Source: Membranihabitans maritimus (GTDB lineage Bacteria > Bacteroidota > Bacteroidia > Chitinophagales > Saprospiraceae). Taken from it: a stretch of DNA of 64,000 bases. Of this stretch, positions 26,701 to 35,519 are shown piece after piece; position 1 is the first letter of the stretch; every line of letters begins with the position of its first letter. Position numbers and translations under genes: made by a program. Location: positions 35,473-99,472 of the forward strand of contig NZ_JAJSLW010000019.1 in NCBI RefSeq assembly GCF_021729145.1, given 5' to 3'. The notes under the pieces are model-generated. The model did no database searches. It was not told where the DNA came from and saw only the letters and a list, made by a program, of their open reading frames with translations.

Positions 26701-26930
26701 CTTCACCTTCCCACCTTTCACCCGCTCATACAGCGTCCGATCACTTTCCGCATGATAGTGATCCGGTATAAACACTTCGGCCAATTCTGCGTGTTCCAGA
26801 AGGATCATGGAAACCTGGACTTTTACCCAGTGACAAACAATTTTCCAGGCTGCGGGTTCGATCCTGGCTTTGATCCGTTCCAAAGGTTGGAGAAGCCGGA
26901 GTTTTACAAGTGGGGCAATATTATGGAAGG
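26683..26930 (-). pseudogene. Fragment of an unidentified gene
   Basis: A leftward frame ending at 26683 encodes ERIKARIEPAAWKIVCHWVK and LLEHAELAEVFIPDHYHAES, which is convincingly protein-like but has no proper start (a TTG at 26883 is the first candidate; homologous-looking sequence continues upstream to about 26930). It overlaps the 3' end of the convergent gene by 18 bp. The spacer from 26931 to 27199 shows no gene. Confidence 0.35.
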
Positions 26931-27199
26931 AGATGTATCTATTTCATTGATAGTAGACAGGTGTATAGGTTTGTTGTCGAGGAGGCCAATGCCTGGATGG
27001 ATTCAGAGGGTTAATGCTATGATATGAAACTTCTGCTCAAAATTGGTATAGTTTTCATATGCTTGCTTTTGCAGTGTTTTTTCTCCACCGAATGGGTAAA
27101 TTAACATTTAGTTTTTAAATTGGTTCAGTGACAAATAACAAAGTAGGGGTTTAATGCTACAATTTTTCATAGATAAAATGCAGGTAAATTTAGATTAGC

Positions 27200-28864
27200 A
27201 TGGAACACAATCAAGTGGACGTAATAGAAATTTTTAAACGGTTGGTCCGTTCGGGTTCCGAAAATGAAGTTGTTGAGTTCAAACAAGCTAAGAATAGCTT
27301 CGATTTTACAAAACTTGGCAGGTATTTTTCCGCACTGTCCAATGAAGCAAATTTGAACCGGGCACCGGAAGCGTATTTGGTTTTTGGGATAGCCAATGAC
27401 AAAACTCTCGTGGGGAGTAATTTCCGGAAATCTTCTCAGGCACTGCATAATCTTAAGCAGGAAATTGCTGAAAAAACGACGGATGGGATCACATTTTTAG
27501 AAATACATCCATTTTATCACAAAGACAAAAGAATCATTGTGTTTCGTATCCCTCCGGCTCCGGTAGGGATCCCCATAGCGTTTGAAGGGCATTATTATGC
27601 GAGGAATAATGAGTCTTTGGCTCCGCTTAATATTGAGAAAATAGAGCGAATTCGGTCCCAGGTTATAATGCATGACTGGACGGCGGAGATTGTTAAAGGT
27701 GCTGATTTAAATGATTTGGACGAACAGGCAATAGAGTTTGCAAAGGAAAAGTTCTTGCAGAAATTTTCCGGTAAGGAAAAAGAAATAGAGGATTGGGATA
27801 CGCTTACCTTCCTTAATAAAGCTAAAATTACCCGCAAAGGGAAAATCACAAGAGCCGCTATCATACTATTAGGCAAACCCGAATCCGAGCACTTTTTAAA
27901 CCCGGTAGAGTGTAAAGTAAGATGGATTTTAAGAGACCAGGAAGGGAATCAACTGGATTATGAACTTTTCAGTTGTCCGCTTATTTTAAATGTCAATCAT
28001 CTTTATTCGCGAATAAGAAACCTGAAGTATAGATATATAAGAGATAAGTCTTTGTTCCCCGAGGAAGTAAATCAATACGAACCTTTTACCATAAGGGAAG
28101 CAATAAACAATTGCATCGCTCATCAGGATTATACACAAGGTGGACGGATAAATGTAGTAGAATATCCCGATCATTTGGTTTTTACGAATAAAGGGCGCTT
28201 TTTACCTGTTTCGGTGGAGGAAGTAGTTATCAATGATGCACCGGAAGAAACATATAGAAATCCATTTCTCGCGACAGCAATGTTTAATATTGGAATGGTT
28301 GATACGGCCGGTGGCGGGATTAGGAAAATGTTTTTGAACCAGGCACAGAAATATTTTCCGTTGCCCGAATATAATTTAAAAAACTCCAAAGTAGAACTCA
28401 GCATTCTGGGAAAGGTATTAGACATGAATTATGCAGAAATCCTTGCTAAAAACAAAGATTTATCCCTCTCTGATATTATGTTGTTGGATAAAGTACAGAA
28501 GAGAAAAAGAATTAGTAATCAAGAGATAAAAATTTTAAAGTCCAATAGATTAATAGAAGGTAGAAAGCCCAACTTTTATTTGTCAAAACAGGTGGCACAA
28601 AGAACAGGACAAAAAGCAAGATACTCTGTAGTAAAGGGCTTTGATAAGCAATACTATAAAGATTTAATTGTAAAAGCTATTAAGGAGCATGGTTCTATGA
28701 GTCGAAGCGATATCGATGATCTACTATGGGAAAAATTGCCAAATTCCCTGAATGAAGACCAAAAGAAAAATAAAGTAATGAATTTATTGAGTGAGATGAG
28801 GCGCAAAGGAAAAATCAAGAATATTGGATCAATGACGAAAAGTCAGTGGGTATTAATCAGTTAA
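27200..28864 (+). CDS. AlbA_2/Schlafen-type ATP-binding regulator
   Basis: 554 residues. The N-terminal AlbA_2 (Schlafen-like) domain shows ENEVVEFKQAKNSFDFTKLG, YFSALSNEANLN and YLVFGIANDK; the middle has the HATPase_c_4-type region with IREAINNCIAHQDYTQGGRI and GMVDTAGGGIRKMF. The C-terminus is a winged-helix-like region ending MSRSDIDDLLW...KVMNLLSEMRRKGKI. Such proteins are predicted transcription regulators or defence-associated proteins. A 10-bp tandem repeat follows the stop codon. Confidence 0.88.
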   Translation: MEHNQVDVIEIFKRLVRSGSENEVVEFKQAKNSFDFTKLGRYFSALSNEANLNRAPEAYLVFGIANDKTLVGSNFRKSSQALHNLKQEIAEKTTDGITFLEIHPFYHKDKRIIVFRIPPAPVGIPIAFEGHYYARNNESLAPLNIEKIERIRSQVIMHDWTAEIVKGADLNDLDEQAIEFAKEKFLQKFSGKEKEIEDWDTLTFLNKAKITRKGKITRAAIILLGKPESEHFLNPVECKVRWILRDQEGNQLDYELFSCPLILNVNHLYSRIRNLKYRYIRDKSLFPEEVNQYEPFTIREAINNCIAHQDYTQGGRINVVEYPDHLVFTNKGRFLPVSVEEVVINDAPEETYRNPFLATAMFNIGMVDTAGGGIRKMFLNQAQKYFPLPEYNLKNSKVELSILGKVLDMNYAEILAKNKDLSLSDIMLLDKVQKRKRISNQEIKILKSNRLIEGRKPNFYLSKQVAQRTGQKARYSVVKGFDKQYYKDLIVKAIKEHGSMSRSDIDDLLWEKLPNSLNEDQKKNKVMNLLSEMRRKGKIKNIGSMTKSQWVLIS

Positions 28865-28870
28865 AAATTT

Positions 28871-28910
28871 TATGAGAGTTTATGAGAGTTTATGAGAGTT
28901 TATGAGAGGA
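28871..28910. repeat. Tandem 10-bp repeat, four units
   Basis: TATGAGAGTT three times and a variant TATGAGAGGA, starting 7 bases after the stop codon of the AlbA_2 gene. Confidence 0.95.
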
Positions 28911-29058
28911 AAAATTAAGGTTATTAATTTTTATATGTATATAGTGTTGAATATTAAATTAATGTATTGTGATACATTCTAATATTTTTTAATATAAAAG
29001 TATGCAAACACCCAACTTCAAAGAGGACCATATCTCCCAAATCCCAGAATTGCATACA

Positions 29059-29220
29059 TTAATGATTCATCCTTAAATATACATATTCCGAAGCCTCTCG
29101 CTCTATTTCTTCATTTGTTTTCTGTGGATTTTGGAGGAGCCAGTCGTTAATTTCATCTTTGTCAAAATAGAGCATTTTGGCTCTTGGTTTGTAGTGTGGA
29201 ATTGACCTTCTGGAAGTTAA
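29059..29220 (-). pseudogene. C-terminal half of an excisionase-like HTH protein
   Basis: Frame ending at 29059 encodes KLTSRRSIPHYKPRAKMLYF then DKDEINDWLLQNPQKTNEEI, matching the second half of the MerR-like excisionase DNA-binding domain common in Bacteroidota mobile elements. The N-terminal helix-turn-helix is missing; low-complexity sequence begins instead at about 29221. Confidence 0.6.
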
Positions 29221-29510
29221 CTTCACGGCTCACAACTCGAAAATCTAGCGACTCACCAACCCCGAAAGATCCTGATCCAGACGGACACGGCGGGCATGCG
29301 GGGGCAAGCTCATGAACTATTGAGGGGGTCAATGGACCGGATTGTTGGCCACTCCTGTCGGCGTGGCTGGCACAAATCGAACCGAGATCCGATCCCCATT
29401 TAGTGCCCCTCTGCTCTGGCACAAGTGGGACCGAAATCACTGGCATCCTGTTTGGCTAACGGGACCGAAATAGCTGGCACAAATTGAACCGGAATATCCG
29501 TCATAGCTCG
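29221..29510. repeat. Low-complexity DNA and IS21-like end remnants
   Basis: Contains a CCAGACGGACACGGCGGGCA tract like the one at 17870, GAGGGGGTCAATGGACCGGA, and three or four units of the GGGACCGAAATAGCTGGCAC type between 29360 and 29490. No gene. Confidence 0.55.
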
Positions 29511-29556
29511 ATTTATTTTAGAACCTCCCTCAAATTTAGTATTTTAGACATCATCT

Positions 29557-29835
29557 ATGAAATCCGTATCCGACGAGAACGACTTCCTCTATGAATACCT
29601 GTGGGAGAATCAGTTCCGCGAGATTCCCTACTCCGGACAATTAAGTCACTCAGGTCATTACATCCTATGGAAAAAGGTAGTCAAAAATACCACCTACAAG
29701 ATATTCGCCCTTTGGGATTTACGAGGGGTGAATACCTGCTATTTCCTGGAAACCGTCCGGTACGGTCAGTATTCCATCCGGATGTTTGAATCGAATGCGG
29801 AGGTGGAGGTGTTTGGGAATAATTTTCAAAATTAA
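29557..29835 (+). CDS. Uncharacterised 92-residue protein, copy 2
   Basis: Nearly identical to the 26137-26409 product, with different last residues (FGNNFQN) because the homology ends at the stop region. It is immediately followed by a 38-codon frame and an ORF6N gene, so here it heads a possible three-gene unit. Confidence 0.6.
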   Translation: MKSVSDENDFLYEYLWENQFREIPYSGQLSHSGHYILWKKVVKNTTYKIFALWDLRGVNTCYFLETVRYGQYSIRMFESNAEVEVFGNNFQN

Positions 29836-29839
29836 TATC

Positions 29840-29956
29840 ATGAATAAGAATTATGAAATTAAAATTGGAGGATTTCAGCGGGAAATAGAGACGGAAATGG
29901 AGAAATTGGATGTTGAGACCAACCGGGTATTGCCATCTATGAAAGAGCTGATATGA
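29840..29956 (+). CDS. Small 38-residue ORF upstream of the ORF6N gene
   Basis: MNKNYEIKIGGFQREIETEM followed by a helical stretch ending MKELI. It starts 5 bp after the previous stop and overlaps the ORF6N start by four bases (ATGA). Its last 15 bases (AAAGAGCTGATATGA) are identical to the end of the ORF6N gene, so it may be a relic created by duplication, or a real small coupled protein. Confidence 0.4.
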   Translation: MNKNYEIKIGGFQREIETEMEKLDVETNRVLPSMKELI

Positions 29957-30834
29957 GCAAAGAAATGTCACATATCGATAGGGTTTTGGTCGAAAATAAA
30001 ATTTTCATTGTAAGAGGGCAACAAATTATGATTGACAGCGACCTGGCTGACTTATACCAGGTTTCTACGGGAAGATTGAATGAACAAGTAAAAAGAAACA
30101 TAGAAAAATTCCCAAAAGATTTTATGTTTCAATTAACAGATACAGAATGGAAAAACTTGAAATCGCAAAATGCGATATCAAGTTGGGGCGGTAGAAGAAT
30201 AAACCCATATGTTTTTACCGAACAAGGAGTAGCCAGTTTATCCGGAATAGTAAAAAGTAAAGTTGCCACAAAAGTAAATATTGCAGTGATGAGGACTTTT
30301 GTGCAAATGCGTAAAACCATTGGCAATCACCAACAATTGCTGCAATTATCTGCGGACTTTACAAAGCATACACTAGAAACGAACGAAAAATTGGAGCAAG
30401 TTTTTAAAGCCCTGGAAGGTCCTGAAACAGAACAAAAACAAGTCGTTTTTTTTGACGGTCAAACCTATGATGCCTGCCACTTTATAAGCCAGCTCATTAA
30501 AAAGGCCAAAAAATCAAATGTGGTGATAGATACTTACATAGATGATAGCGTGATAACCCAACGTACCAAAAAGAAAAAAGCGGTAAGAGTCTACCTGTTG
30601 ACCAAAAGCATAAGCAAAAAACTACCATTGGATATCGATAAAGCCACCACACAATATCCTGTATTTAAAGCGATTGAATGTAAACAAGCACACGACCGTT
30701 TTTTGGTACTCGATGAGAAAGAAGTGTATCACATAGGAGCCTCGTTGAAAGACCTGGGCAAAGATTGGTTGGCCTTCTCCAGGCTGGATGCCCATTCTGT
30801 GACGGTTTTGCAAACCATTAAAGAGCTGATATGA
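29953..30834 (+). CDS. ORF6N (KilA-N-related) domain protein
   Basis: 293 residues. The N-terminal ORF6N domain shows IFIVRGQQIMIDSDLADLYQ and RINPYVFTEQGVASLSGIVK; the C-terminal half (VVIDTYIDDSVITQ, HDRFLVLDEKEVYHIGASLK) resembles the small phospholipase-D-like domain with a degenerate HxK motif seen in this group (HDRF...). The family is found in phages and genomic islands; a DNA-binding role is inferred. The ATG at 29953 is coupled to the small upstream ORF. Confidence 0.85.
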   Translation: MSKEMSHIDRVLVENKIFIVRGQQIMIDSDLADLYQVSTGRLNEQVKRNIEKFPKDFMFQLTDTEWKNLKSQNAISSWGGRRINPYVFTEQGVASLSGIVKSKVATKVNIAVMRTFVQMRKTIGNHQQLLQLSADFTKHTLETNEKLEQVFKALEGPETEQKQVVFFDGQTYDACHFISQLIKKAKKSNVVIDTYIDDSVITQRTKKKKAVRVYLLTKSISKKLPLDIDKATTQYPVFKAIECKQAHDRFLVLDEKEVYHIGASLKDLGKDWLAFSRLDAHSVTVLQTIKELI

Positions 30835-31258
30835 AGACGATGGATAAAATATAAAATGATGGATGATAGACAATTGAAAATGAACAAGGATCGGAATGAT
30901 CAACTGGCAATTCTCATTTAAAAAGGGGGCGATGTCCCGGGCCTGCCGAAGGGCCGGGACAAATTGAACCGTTGTATCCACTCAGAAAATCCGTCACCGA
31001 AAGAATAACCGCTCAAGCCGTTACCTGGCTGCCGCACCGCCTCAGCCCGGAAAATAAAGAAAAATTTTTACGCAAAAAAGATGGGGTAAACCTGTCTGCC
31101 TGCAAATAAGGATTTAAAGGTAGCCAGGCAGGCTCATCAACTCACCGACTCACCGACTCACATACTCATCAACTCACGAACTCAGAACTCACCAACTCAG
31201 AACTCACAGACAGACTGAATCGAGTGTCTCGCGCACGGCAAACTGAGCTTGTTCGAAA
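30835..31258. repeat. Gene-free spacer: PLRKSVTEK relic and CTCAC low-complexity tract
   Basis: 30955-31090 repeats the fragment at 15735-15860 with few changes. Then AACCTGTCTGCCTGC ... GCCAGGCAGGCTC forms a hairpin pair, as at 17770-17820. A tract of CTCACCGACTCACCGACTCA-type repeats runs to about 31215. Confidence 0.6.
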
Positions 31259-32251
31259 TTACCAATCCAAAGCTTGTATGCGCTGCTGAAGCTGAAATAA
31301 TTTTTGAGTTAATTCTTTCCAGGTTGCTGTATTTCCCGGAAACATACTTTCCTTCATTTCATTGTAATCATCTTCATATTCCTTCGAAACCCGATCCGGC
31401 GGTAATATGGTGATATTTTTTGGATGATGATTGGTGTAATCTATTCCTCTTATCGGTGTAAACTTTCTCCGGTGGTCTACGATATGAAAATATAATTCTT
31501 TATTGGTTAATGCTTTTTTTGCAAAAGGAGTGTCCATCATATGTTCCAGGTCATACAAATGGCGGCTTAGCCGGGTGACCCTGATACGATCCTTTTGCCA
31601 TTCTTCGTGAAGCAGGAAAACTTTTTCAAGAAATGTTCTTTGGGGCTGTACCGTTCGTACTAAAAATGGAGGATTGGTAAAATCAGTATTCGGATATTCC
31701 TGATCAATAAAAGACTGTATGGGCACTTCTTCACAAGGTTCTCTAAGTGACCGGCAGCTTATTTCAAGTAGCACCTGTGGGGTTACATATTTATTTTCTT
31801 CTGTTAAAGGGGTATAGGTTATATAAATTCGAAGAGGGTCGGTATCCGAATCATTGAAAGGTTCGATACCGATCTCAGTAACAGGAAGACCTTTCTTAGC
31901 GATCTCTTGTTTTATATCTTCTATCAATTGTATTCTGACAAACCGGGCACTTGCTTTTCTCAATTTACTAATTTGGTTTCTGGATAGATCGCCGGACATA
32001 TCGAAAAAAGCACGGTCTACAGCGAGGTCTATATCTTCTGAAAAACGATGTATCAAATGATATCCTTTACTTAATGAAGTGCCACCTTTGAAGACAAAAG
32101 CATGGGCATACGGCAGCGAAAAAACAATTCTTAGCATTTCAGTCACCCACCAATCTTTTTCAATTACGTAGGAAGGCATACTTGTCTTCACAGCCGTCTG
32201 GCTAAAGATTAAAGCCTTCCGTTGATCTTCCAATTGTAAAAAATTATTCAT
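31259..32251 (-). CDS. abiEii: AbiEii-type nucleotidyltransferase toxin
   Basis: 330 residues. Core motif FVFKGGTSLSKGYHLIHRFS followed by EDIDLAVD matches the AbiEii/AbiGii family nucleotidyltransferases (GG[ST]SLSK and SEDIDL). VIEKDWWVTEMLRIVF near the N-terminus is also typical. In characterised systems the toxin uses nucleotide transfer to block growth during phage infection. Its start overlaps the end of the antitoxin gene by 8 bp. No disabling change is visible. Confidence 0.93.
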   Translation of the reverse strand: MNNFLQLEDQRKALIFSQTAVKTSMPSYVIEKDWWVTEMLRIVFSLPYAHAFVFKGGTSLSKGYHLIHRFSEDIDLAVDRAFFDMSGDLSRNQISKLRKASARFVRIQLIEDIKQEIAKKGLPVTEIGIEPFNDSDTDPLRIYITYTPLTEENKYVTPQVLLEISCRSLREPCEEVPIQSFIDQEYPNTDFTNPPFLVRTVQPQRTFLEKVFLLHEEWQKDRIRVTRLSRHLYDLEHMMDTPFAKKALTNKELYFHIVDHRRKFTPIRGIDYTNHHPKNITILPPDRVSKEYEDDYNEMKESMFPGNTATWKELTQKLFQLQQRIQALDW

Positions 32252-32852
32252 AGGCGTTCCTCAATACGTCTCCAAAAATGTCAGCAATCCAGGATGGGGC
32301 CAGTTTCATATCGTGATACAGCGTTTCAGGTTCTTCTTTTTTAAGTTGCGTTGTAATTATTTTGATCTGTTCGGGCGTTACTTTTTTCTTACCGATTTCC
32401 TTTAAGGCTTGTATGGCCAATCCGGTGATTTGACCTTTGACGGCCAGATTTTTGGGGCTGGTTTTTTTGAACTTAATGGTACGGTTCTTGATCGTTATGG
32501 TACGGGGAGAGCTGTCCGTCAGAAATACAGCATTCAAAGGCACTTGGGTTGATAATCCCAAAAGATTTAAGGCCTGCGCACCGGTAGGGATGATCCGGGC
32601 ATTATCTCTTTTGGCAATTTGCCGTGCAATGGTTTCTACATCAGGATATAATACGCCAAGGACTTCATCTTTTTCGGGGTGTAAATAGATGCCTCGGGCC
32701 AACCGTATCAGGAATCCTTCGTTGGTAAGACGCAACAAGGCTTTCTTCGTATTCTCTACACCCCAATCCCGCTCGAAGTCAGAGGGGAGCACGATTTGTC
32801 CTTTCTTGTGTTGTTCTATTTTTGTTCGTATTTGTTCTTTTACAGATTTCAA
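32244..32852 (-). CDS. abiEi: AbiEi-type antitoxin/transcriptional regulator (DUF6088-like)
   Basis: 202 residues with an N-terminal winged helix (IVLPSDFERDWGVENTKKAL, RLTNEGFLIRLARGIYLHPE) and a C-terminal domain (IIPTGAQALNLLGLSTQVPL). It neutralises the AbiEii toxin in type IV toxin-antitoxin systems and autorepresses the operon. The only plausible start is TTG at 32852, because no ATG occurs in the first half. A clear inverted repeat lies just upstream, the likely operator. Confidence 0.9.
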   Translation of the reverse strand: MKSVKEQIRTKIEQHKKGQIVLPSDFERDWGVENTKKALLRLTNEGFLIRLARGIYLHPEKDEVLGVLYPDVETIARQIAKRDNARIIPTGAQALNLLGLSTQVPLNAVFLTDSSPRTITIKNRTIKFKKTSPKNLAVKGQITGLAIQALKEIGKKKVTPEQIKIITTQLKKEEPETLYHDMKLAPSWIADIFGDVLRNAYE

Positions 32853-32864
32853 CTCGATTTACTT

Positions 32865-32893
32865 TGTCCCAAAAATACACTTTTTTTGGGACA
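32865..32893 (-). promoter_or_regulatory. Probable AbiEi operator
   Basis: TGTCCCAAAAA, 7-base spacer, TTTTTGGGACA: a perfect 11-bp inverted repeat 13 bp upstream of the antitoxin start. Characterised AbiEi proteins bind inverted repeats in their own promoter. Confidence 0.7.
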
Positions 32894-32899
32894 AGTAAT

Positions 32900-33406
32900 C
32901 ATTTAATTCTTATTATCCTCACAATTTCACCACTTCACAAACTCGGAACTCAATGCCTCCACACAAACTAAGGAAAGGGTCAATCCCGAAGCGAGTCCGG
33001 GACAGGCTATACTCCGGCTTCTCCATTTAAGGCACATTAATACCAATATTTTAAACAAAAAGTTGAATTTAAACCTGTCCTTTTTTAGGGAAGGCTACAA
33101 TCTTATATTTGTTTTGCAACGGACAACCGAAACTTGGCACATGAAAAATAAATCGGTAGTTCCCGAGTGATTCCCTTTTATTTTGGAATAAGTATATACT
33201 CCCTCCTCCCAAACTCATCCCTTCCTTCTTTGCCCAGCTTCGGCACCCTACTCTTTTTATTCGTATAAAAATTCAATACCCTGACTATATTCCGGAGATG
33301 AAAATCCGGACCAAAAAGATCCCGGCAGAAGTGGAAAATATCCAAAGCCCCGGATCTGTATGTTTTACATTTTAAGTAAGTTAATTCTTTATGACTATCC
33401 AAGAGG
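32900..33406. other. Spacer without a clear gene
   Basis: Contains GACAGGCTATACTCCGGCTT (IS21-like set) near 33003 and an ACCCTGAC/GGAG-rich region. A weak leftward frame of 74 codons (33178-33402, TTG start) is noted but not called. Confidence 0.5.
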
Positions 33407-33871
33407 TTATTTTAAATAGTCATAGATTTTTTTCATGAATTCTACTAGCCCATCTTGATCGACGTCAAATGTTACCTCTACGTTTTCAACTTTTTTGTCA
33501 ACTTTTCCAGTTCCTTTAATTATCACTTTTTTAATTTCTTTTTCGCCTTTGGTATTTTGAACAGTCACAAAATCAATATTTTGATTTCCATTCTCTTTCC
33601 AATGGGCAATTCCATTTCTAAGGCAATGCAATAAAACTTTTAGTGAAATTTGTTGATAATCCTTATAAACAATAGAGACCCCGGGAATTTCATTTAATTT
33701 GATGCTATATTGTTTTAATGAATTGTACCAATGAGATTTTGGAAGTATGATTGTGCCAAATAGAAAATTTATTTGAGCTGTTGTGCCATATTTATGGTTT
33801 TTAAATTCTTCTGCCATTTCAATAGTGCGCTTTACGAAATCTTTTTCTGGTTTATTTCGATTATATTCCAT
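33407..33871 (-). CDS. HEPN-family protein (probable RNase)
   Basis: 154 residues. The stretch LLHCLRNGIAHWKENG contains the HEPN catalytic motif R-x4-H (Arg85, His90) in a helical context. Related HEPN proteins are RNases or toxins in defence loci. The C-terminal third is beta-rich (IKKVIIKGTGKVDKKVENVE). It follows a broken UvrD-like gene on the same strand within 57 bp, suggesting a former operon. Start ATG at 33871. Confidence 0.75.
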   Translation of the reverse strand: MEYNRNKPEKDFVKRTIEMAEEFKNHKYGTTAQINFLFGTIILPKSHWYNSLKQYSIKLNEIPGVSIVYKDYQQISLKVLLHCLRNGIAHWKENGNQNIDFVTVQNTKGEKEIKKVIIKGTGKVDKKVENVEVTFDVDQDGLVEFMKKIYDYLK

Positions 33872-33927
33872 GTTTTGTAATTTATGTTATTCATATGACA
33901 GTGTCTTGGTTTTGGGCTTTCATATGT

Positions 33928-34139
33928 TTAATTTGATGCCTTTCGGTCTTTTTCATTTGGCGATACATTTTGATTTTGAGTGAGCCAAGAAACCCTTTCT
34001 TCAATAACAAATGATTTTCCACTGCCAGGTCCAGCTACTAATCTGACAACCCATTGAGGTCGTGTGCTGCATTATCTTGAATGTTCTTTGCTTGTTGTAT
34101 CTGATTCGTTGTTGTGCTTAGTAGTTTATTTTCTTTCAT
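33928..34139 (-). pseudogene. UvrD-type helicase N-terminal remnant, frameshifted
   Basis: ATG 34139 lies inside the end of the DUF4365 gene (ATGAAAGAAAATAA overlap). The first frame encodes NQIQQAKNIQDNAAHD, then a one-base shift is needed to read PQWVVRLVAGPGSGKSFVIE, the Walker A region of UvrD/Rep helicases. The frame ends at 33928 and the other helicase motifs are absent. A shortened 10-codon ATG frame follows. Confidence 0.65.
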
Positions 34140-34989
34140 AGTATGCTTTCATCTCTTTTGCCAATAGGTTCCACTTTTCATCAGAATTTCTTTCAATATT
34201 TAATTCTTTGAGTGCATCTTTTAATTTAAGAACAGCTTCACTTTTATCACTTTCATAAAGCTGGTTTGCAATCCAATCAGGTAAGGAGGAAACAGCTCTG
34301 TTAATTAATTTTTTTACTTCTTCAGGTAGGCCAGGTGGAATCTCCAAAATTGATGTATTAATATTTTCAGTTTTGGGAATAGGATTATTCGGATCGAATT
34401 TAAAAGTTTTGAATTCAAATTTTTCGAATTTCCATAGGTTTCCAAATTGAAAATTCCGGGTTTCTATTTCTACAATGATTTTTAAAATGTTGTATGCCCA
34501 ATCGGCAAAGTTGCCATCTGTTGTATCCTGAATTGACCATTCCATGATTGGCTCTTCAAGTGGGAAGTCATTTAAACCATCTCCTTCATCGTAATCATTT
34601 TGAACAACAAAATTGTATTGAGTTAAAATACTAGTGAATATGGGATGGTGCCATCTATTTAAAGTATAAAGGGAAACAGAACTTTTCTCGAGATTAACAA
34701 TAATAGGAAAATATGGTAGCCTTAAGCTTTTTAGCCAATTCACTCCTTCTCCTGAAAATTCAAATCGTGGTGATGACTGAATTTTGATTTGGGCTACAAA
34801 GGAATCTTGAGCACTGTAAATTTTTCCGGTTCTCTTTAAAAGTGTTCCAATAAAATCAATTCCATAGTCCTCTTGTCGAGTAACCTTGGCAATTGCGCAA
34901 AACGGTTTAAATAATAGAATGGCTAATTCTTCTGCTATATTAGCTTTTCTGAAATTTGCTGCTATTCTTCCACCTTTGTCTTTTGCCAT
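34126..34989 (-). CDS. DUF4365 domain protein
   Basis: 287 residues. The N-terminal half is the DUF4365 domain: IAEELAILLF, VTRQEDYGIDFIGTLLKRTG and FVAQIKIQSSPRFEF, whose D and Q-I-K residues look like a restriction-endonuclease (PD-(D/E)XK-like) active site. The middle shows LPYFPIIVNLEKSSVSLYTL, typical of the family. Such proteins occur in defence contexts; here it is coupled to a UvrD remnant, and the intact pair may have formed a nuclease-helicase system. Start ATG at 34989. Confidence 0.85.
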   Translation of the reverse strand: MAKDKGGRIAANFRKANIAEELAILLFKPFCAIAKVTRQEDYGIDFIGTLLKRTGKIYSAQDSFVAQIKIQSSPRFEFSGEGVNWLKSLRLPYFPIIVNLEKSSVSLYTLNRWHHPIFTSILTQYNFVVQNDYDEGDGLNDFPLEEPIMEWSIQDTTDGNFADWAYNILKIIVEIETRNFQFGNLWKFEKFEFKTFKFDPNNPIPKTENINTSILEIPPGLPEEVKKLINRAVSSLPDWIANQLYESDKSEAVLKLKDALKELNIERNSDEKWNLLAKEMKAYYERK

Positions 34990-35415
34990 TTTTCATCTAT
35001 TAGATTTAACTTACTTATATCTGCGCTTATAGTGTTTGTATCCCTTTTTAGTGTAATAGGCCATAAAAGTCCAGACTATATTCATATCTTCTAATGAACT
35101 CCGAACTTTCCCCCTTCCTCATTCCGGCAAACCCACGTCGGTTATCCCACTACACAGTGCTATCCAAGTTCTAGTTCACCAAACTTCTGTTTATCCCCAT
35201 ATTCACTGCCCTGTAATTTAACAATTCCTCTCAAAACCCCAACCTGTCTCCAAAAATATTCCCCGGGAATTGTATCTTTATACAGGATGACATCAATACC
35301 CTATCCTAGCTTCTCGAAACTCACTAACTCACTAATTTACCAAATATTGAGGGGGTCAATACGCCGGATTGACGGGGTCAGTATAAATCGGAACTAGGGG
35401 GTCAGTACGACCGGA
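34990..35415. repeat. Gene-free spacer ending in IS21-like terminal repeats
   Basis: Three tandem units at about 35347-35415: GGGGGTCAATACGCCGGATT, GGGGTCAGTATAAATCGGAA and GGGGGTCAGTACGACCGGAT. They truncate a restriction-type gene at 35416. The rest of the spacer shows nothing. Confidence 0.6.
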
Positions 35416-35499
35416 TTATACATTTAAAACTTTCGAAGCGATATCAGCAGCTAAAGATTCAAATTCCCGGGCATTTAATTTAGATAAAAAATACTCCAT
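35416..35499 (-). pseudogene. N-terminal stub of an Mrr/nSTAND-like restriction protein
   Basis: 27 codons from ATG 35499: MEYFLSKLNAREFESLAADI then ASKVLN, the usual opening of Bacteroidota restriction-endonuclease/NTPase proteins. Homology is cut by the IS21-like repeat, giving an immediate stop. Confidence 0.5.
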
Positions 35500-35519
35500 A
35501 TCCTTTCACTTAATAAAAT

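Noticed and set aside
33178..33402. Leftward 74-codon frame after the HEPN gene
   Set aside because: TTG start, basic and repetitive composition, no family resemblance; kept only as a remark in the spacer entry.
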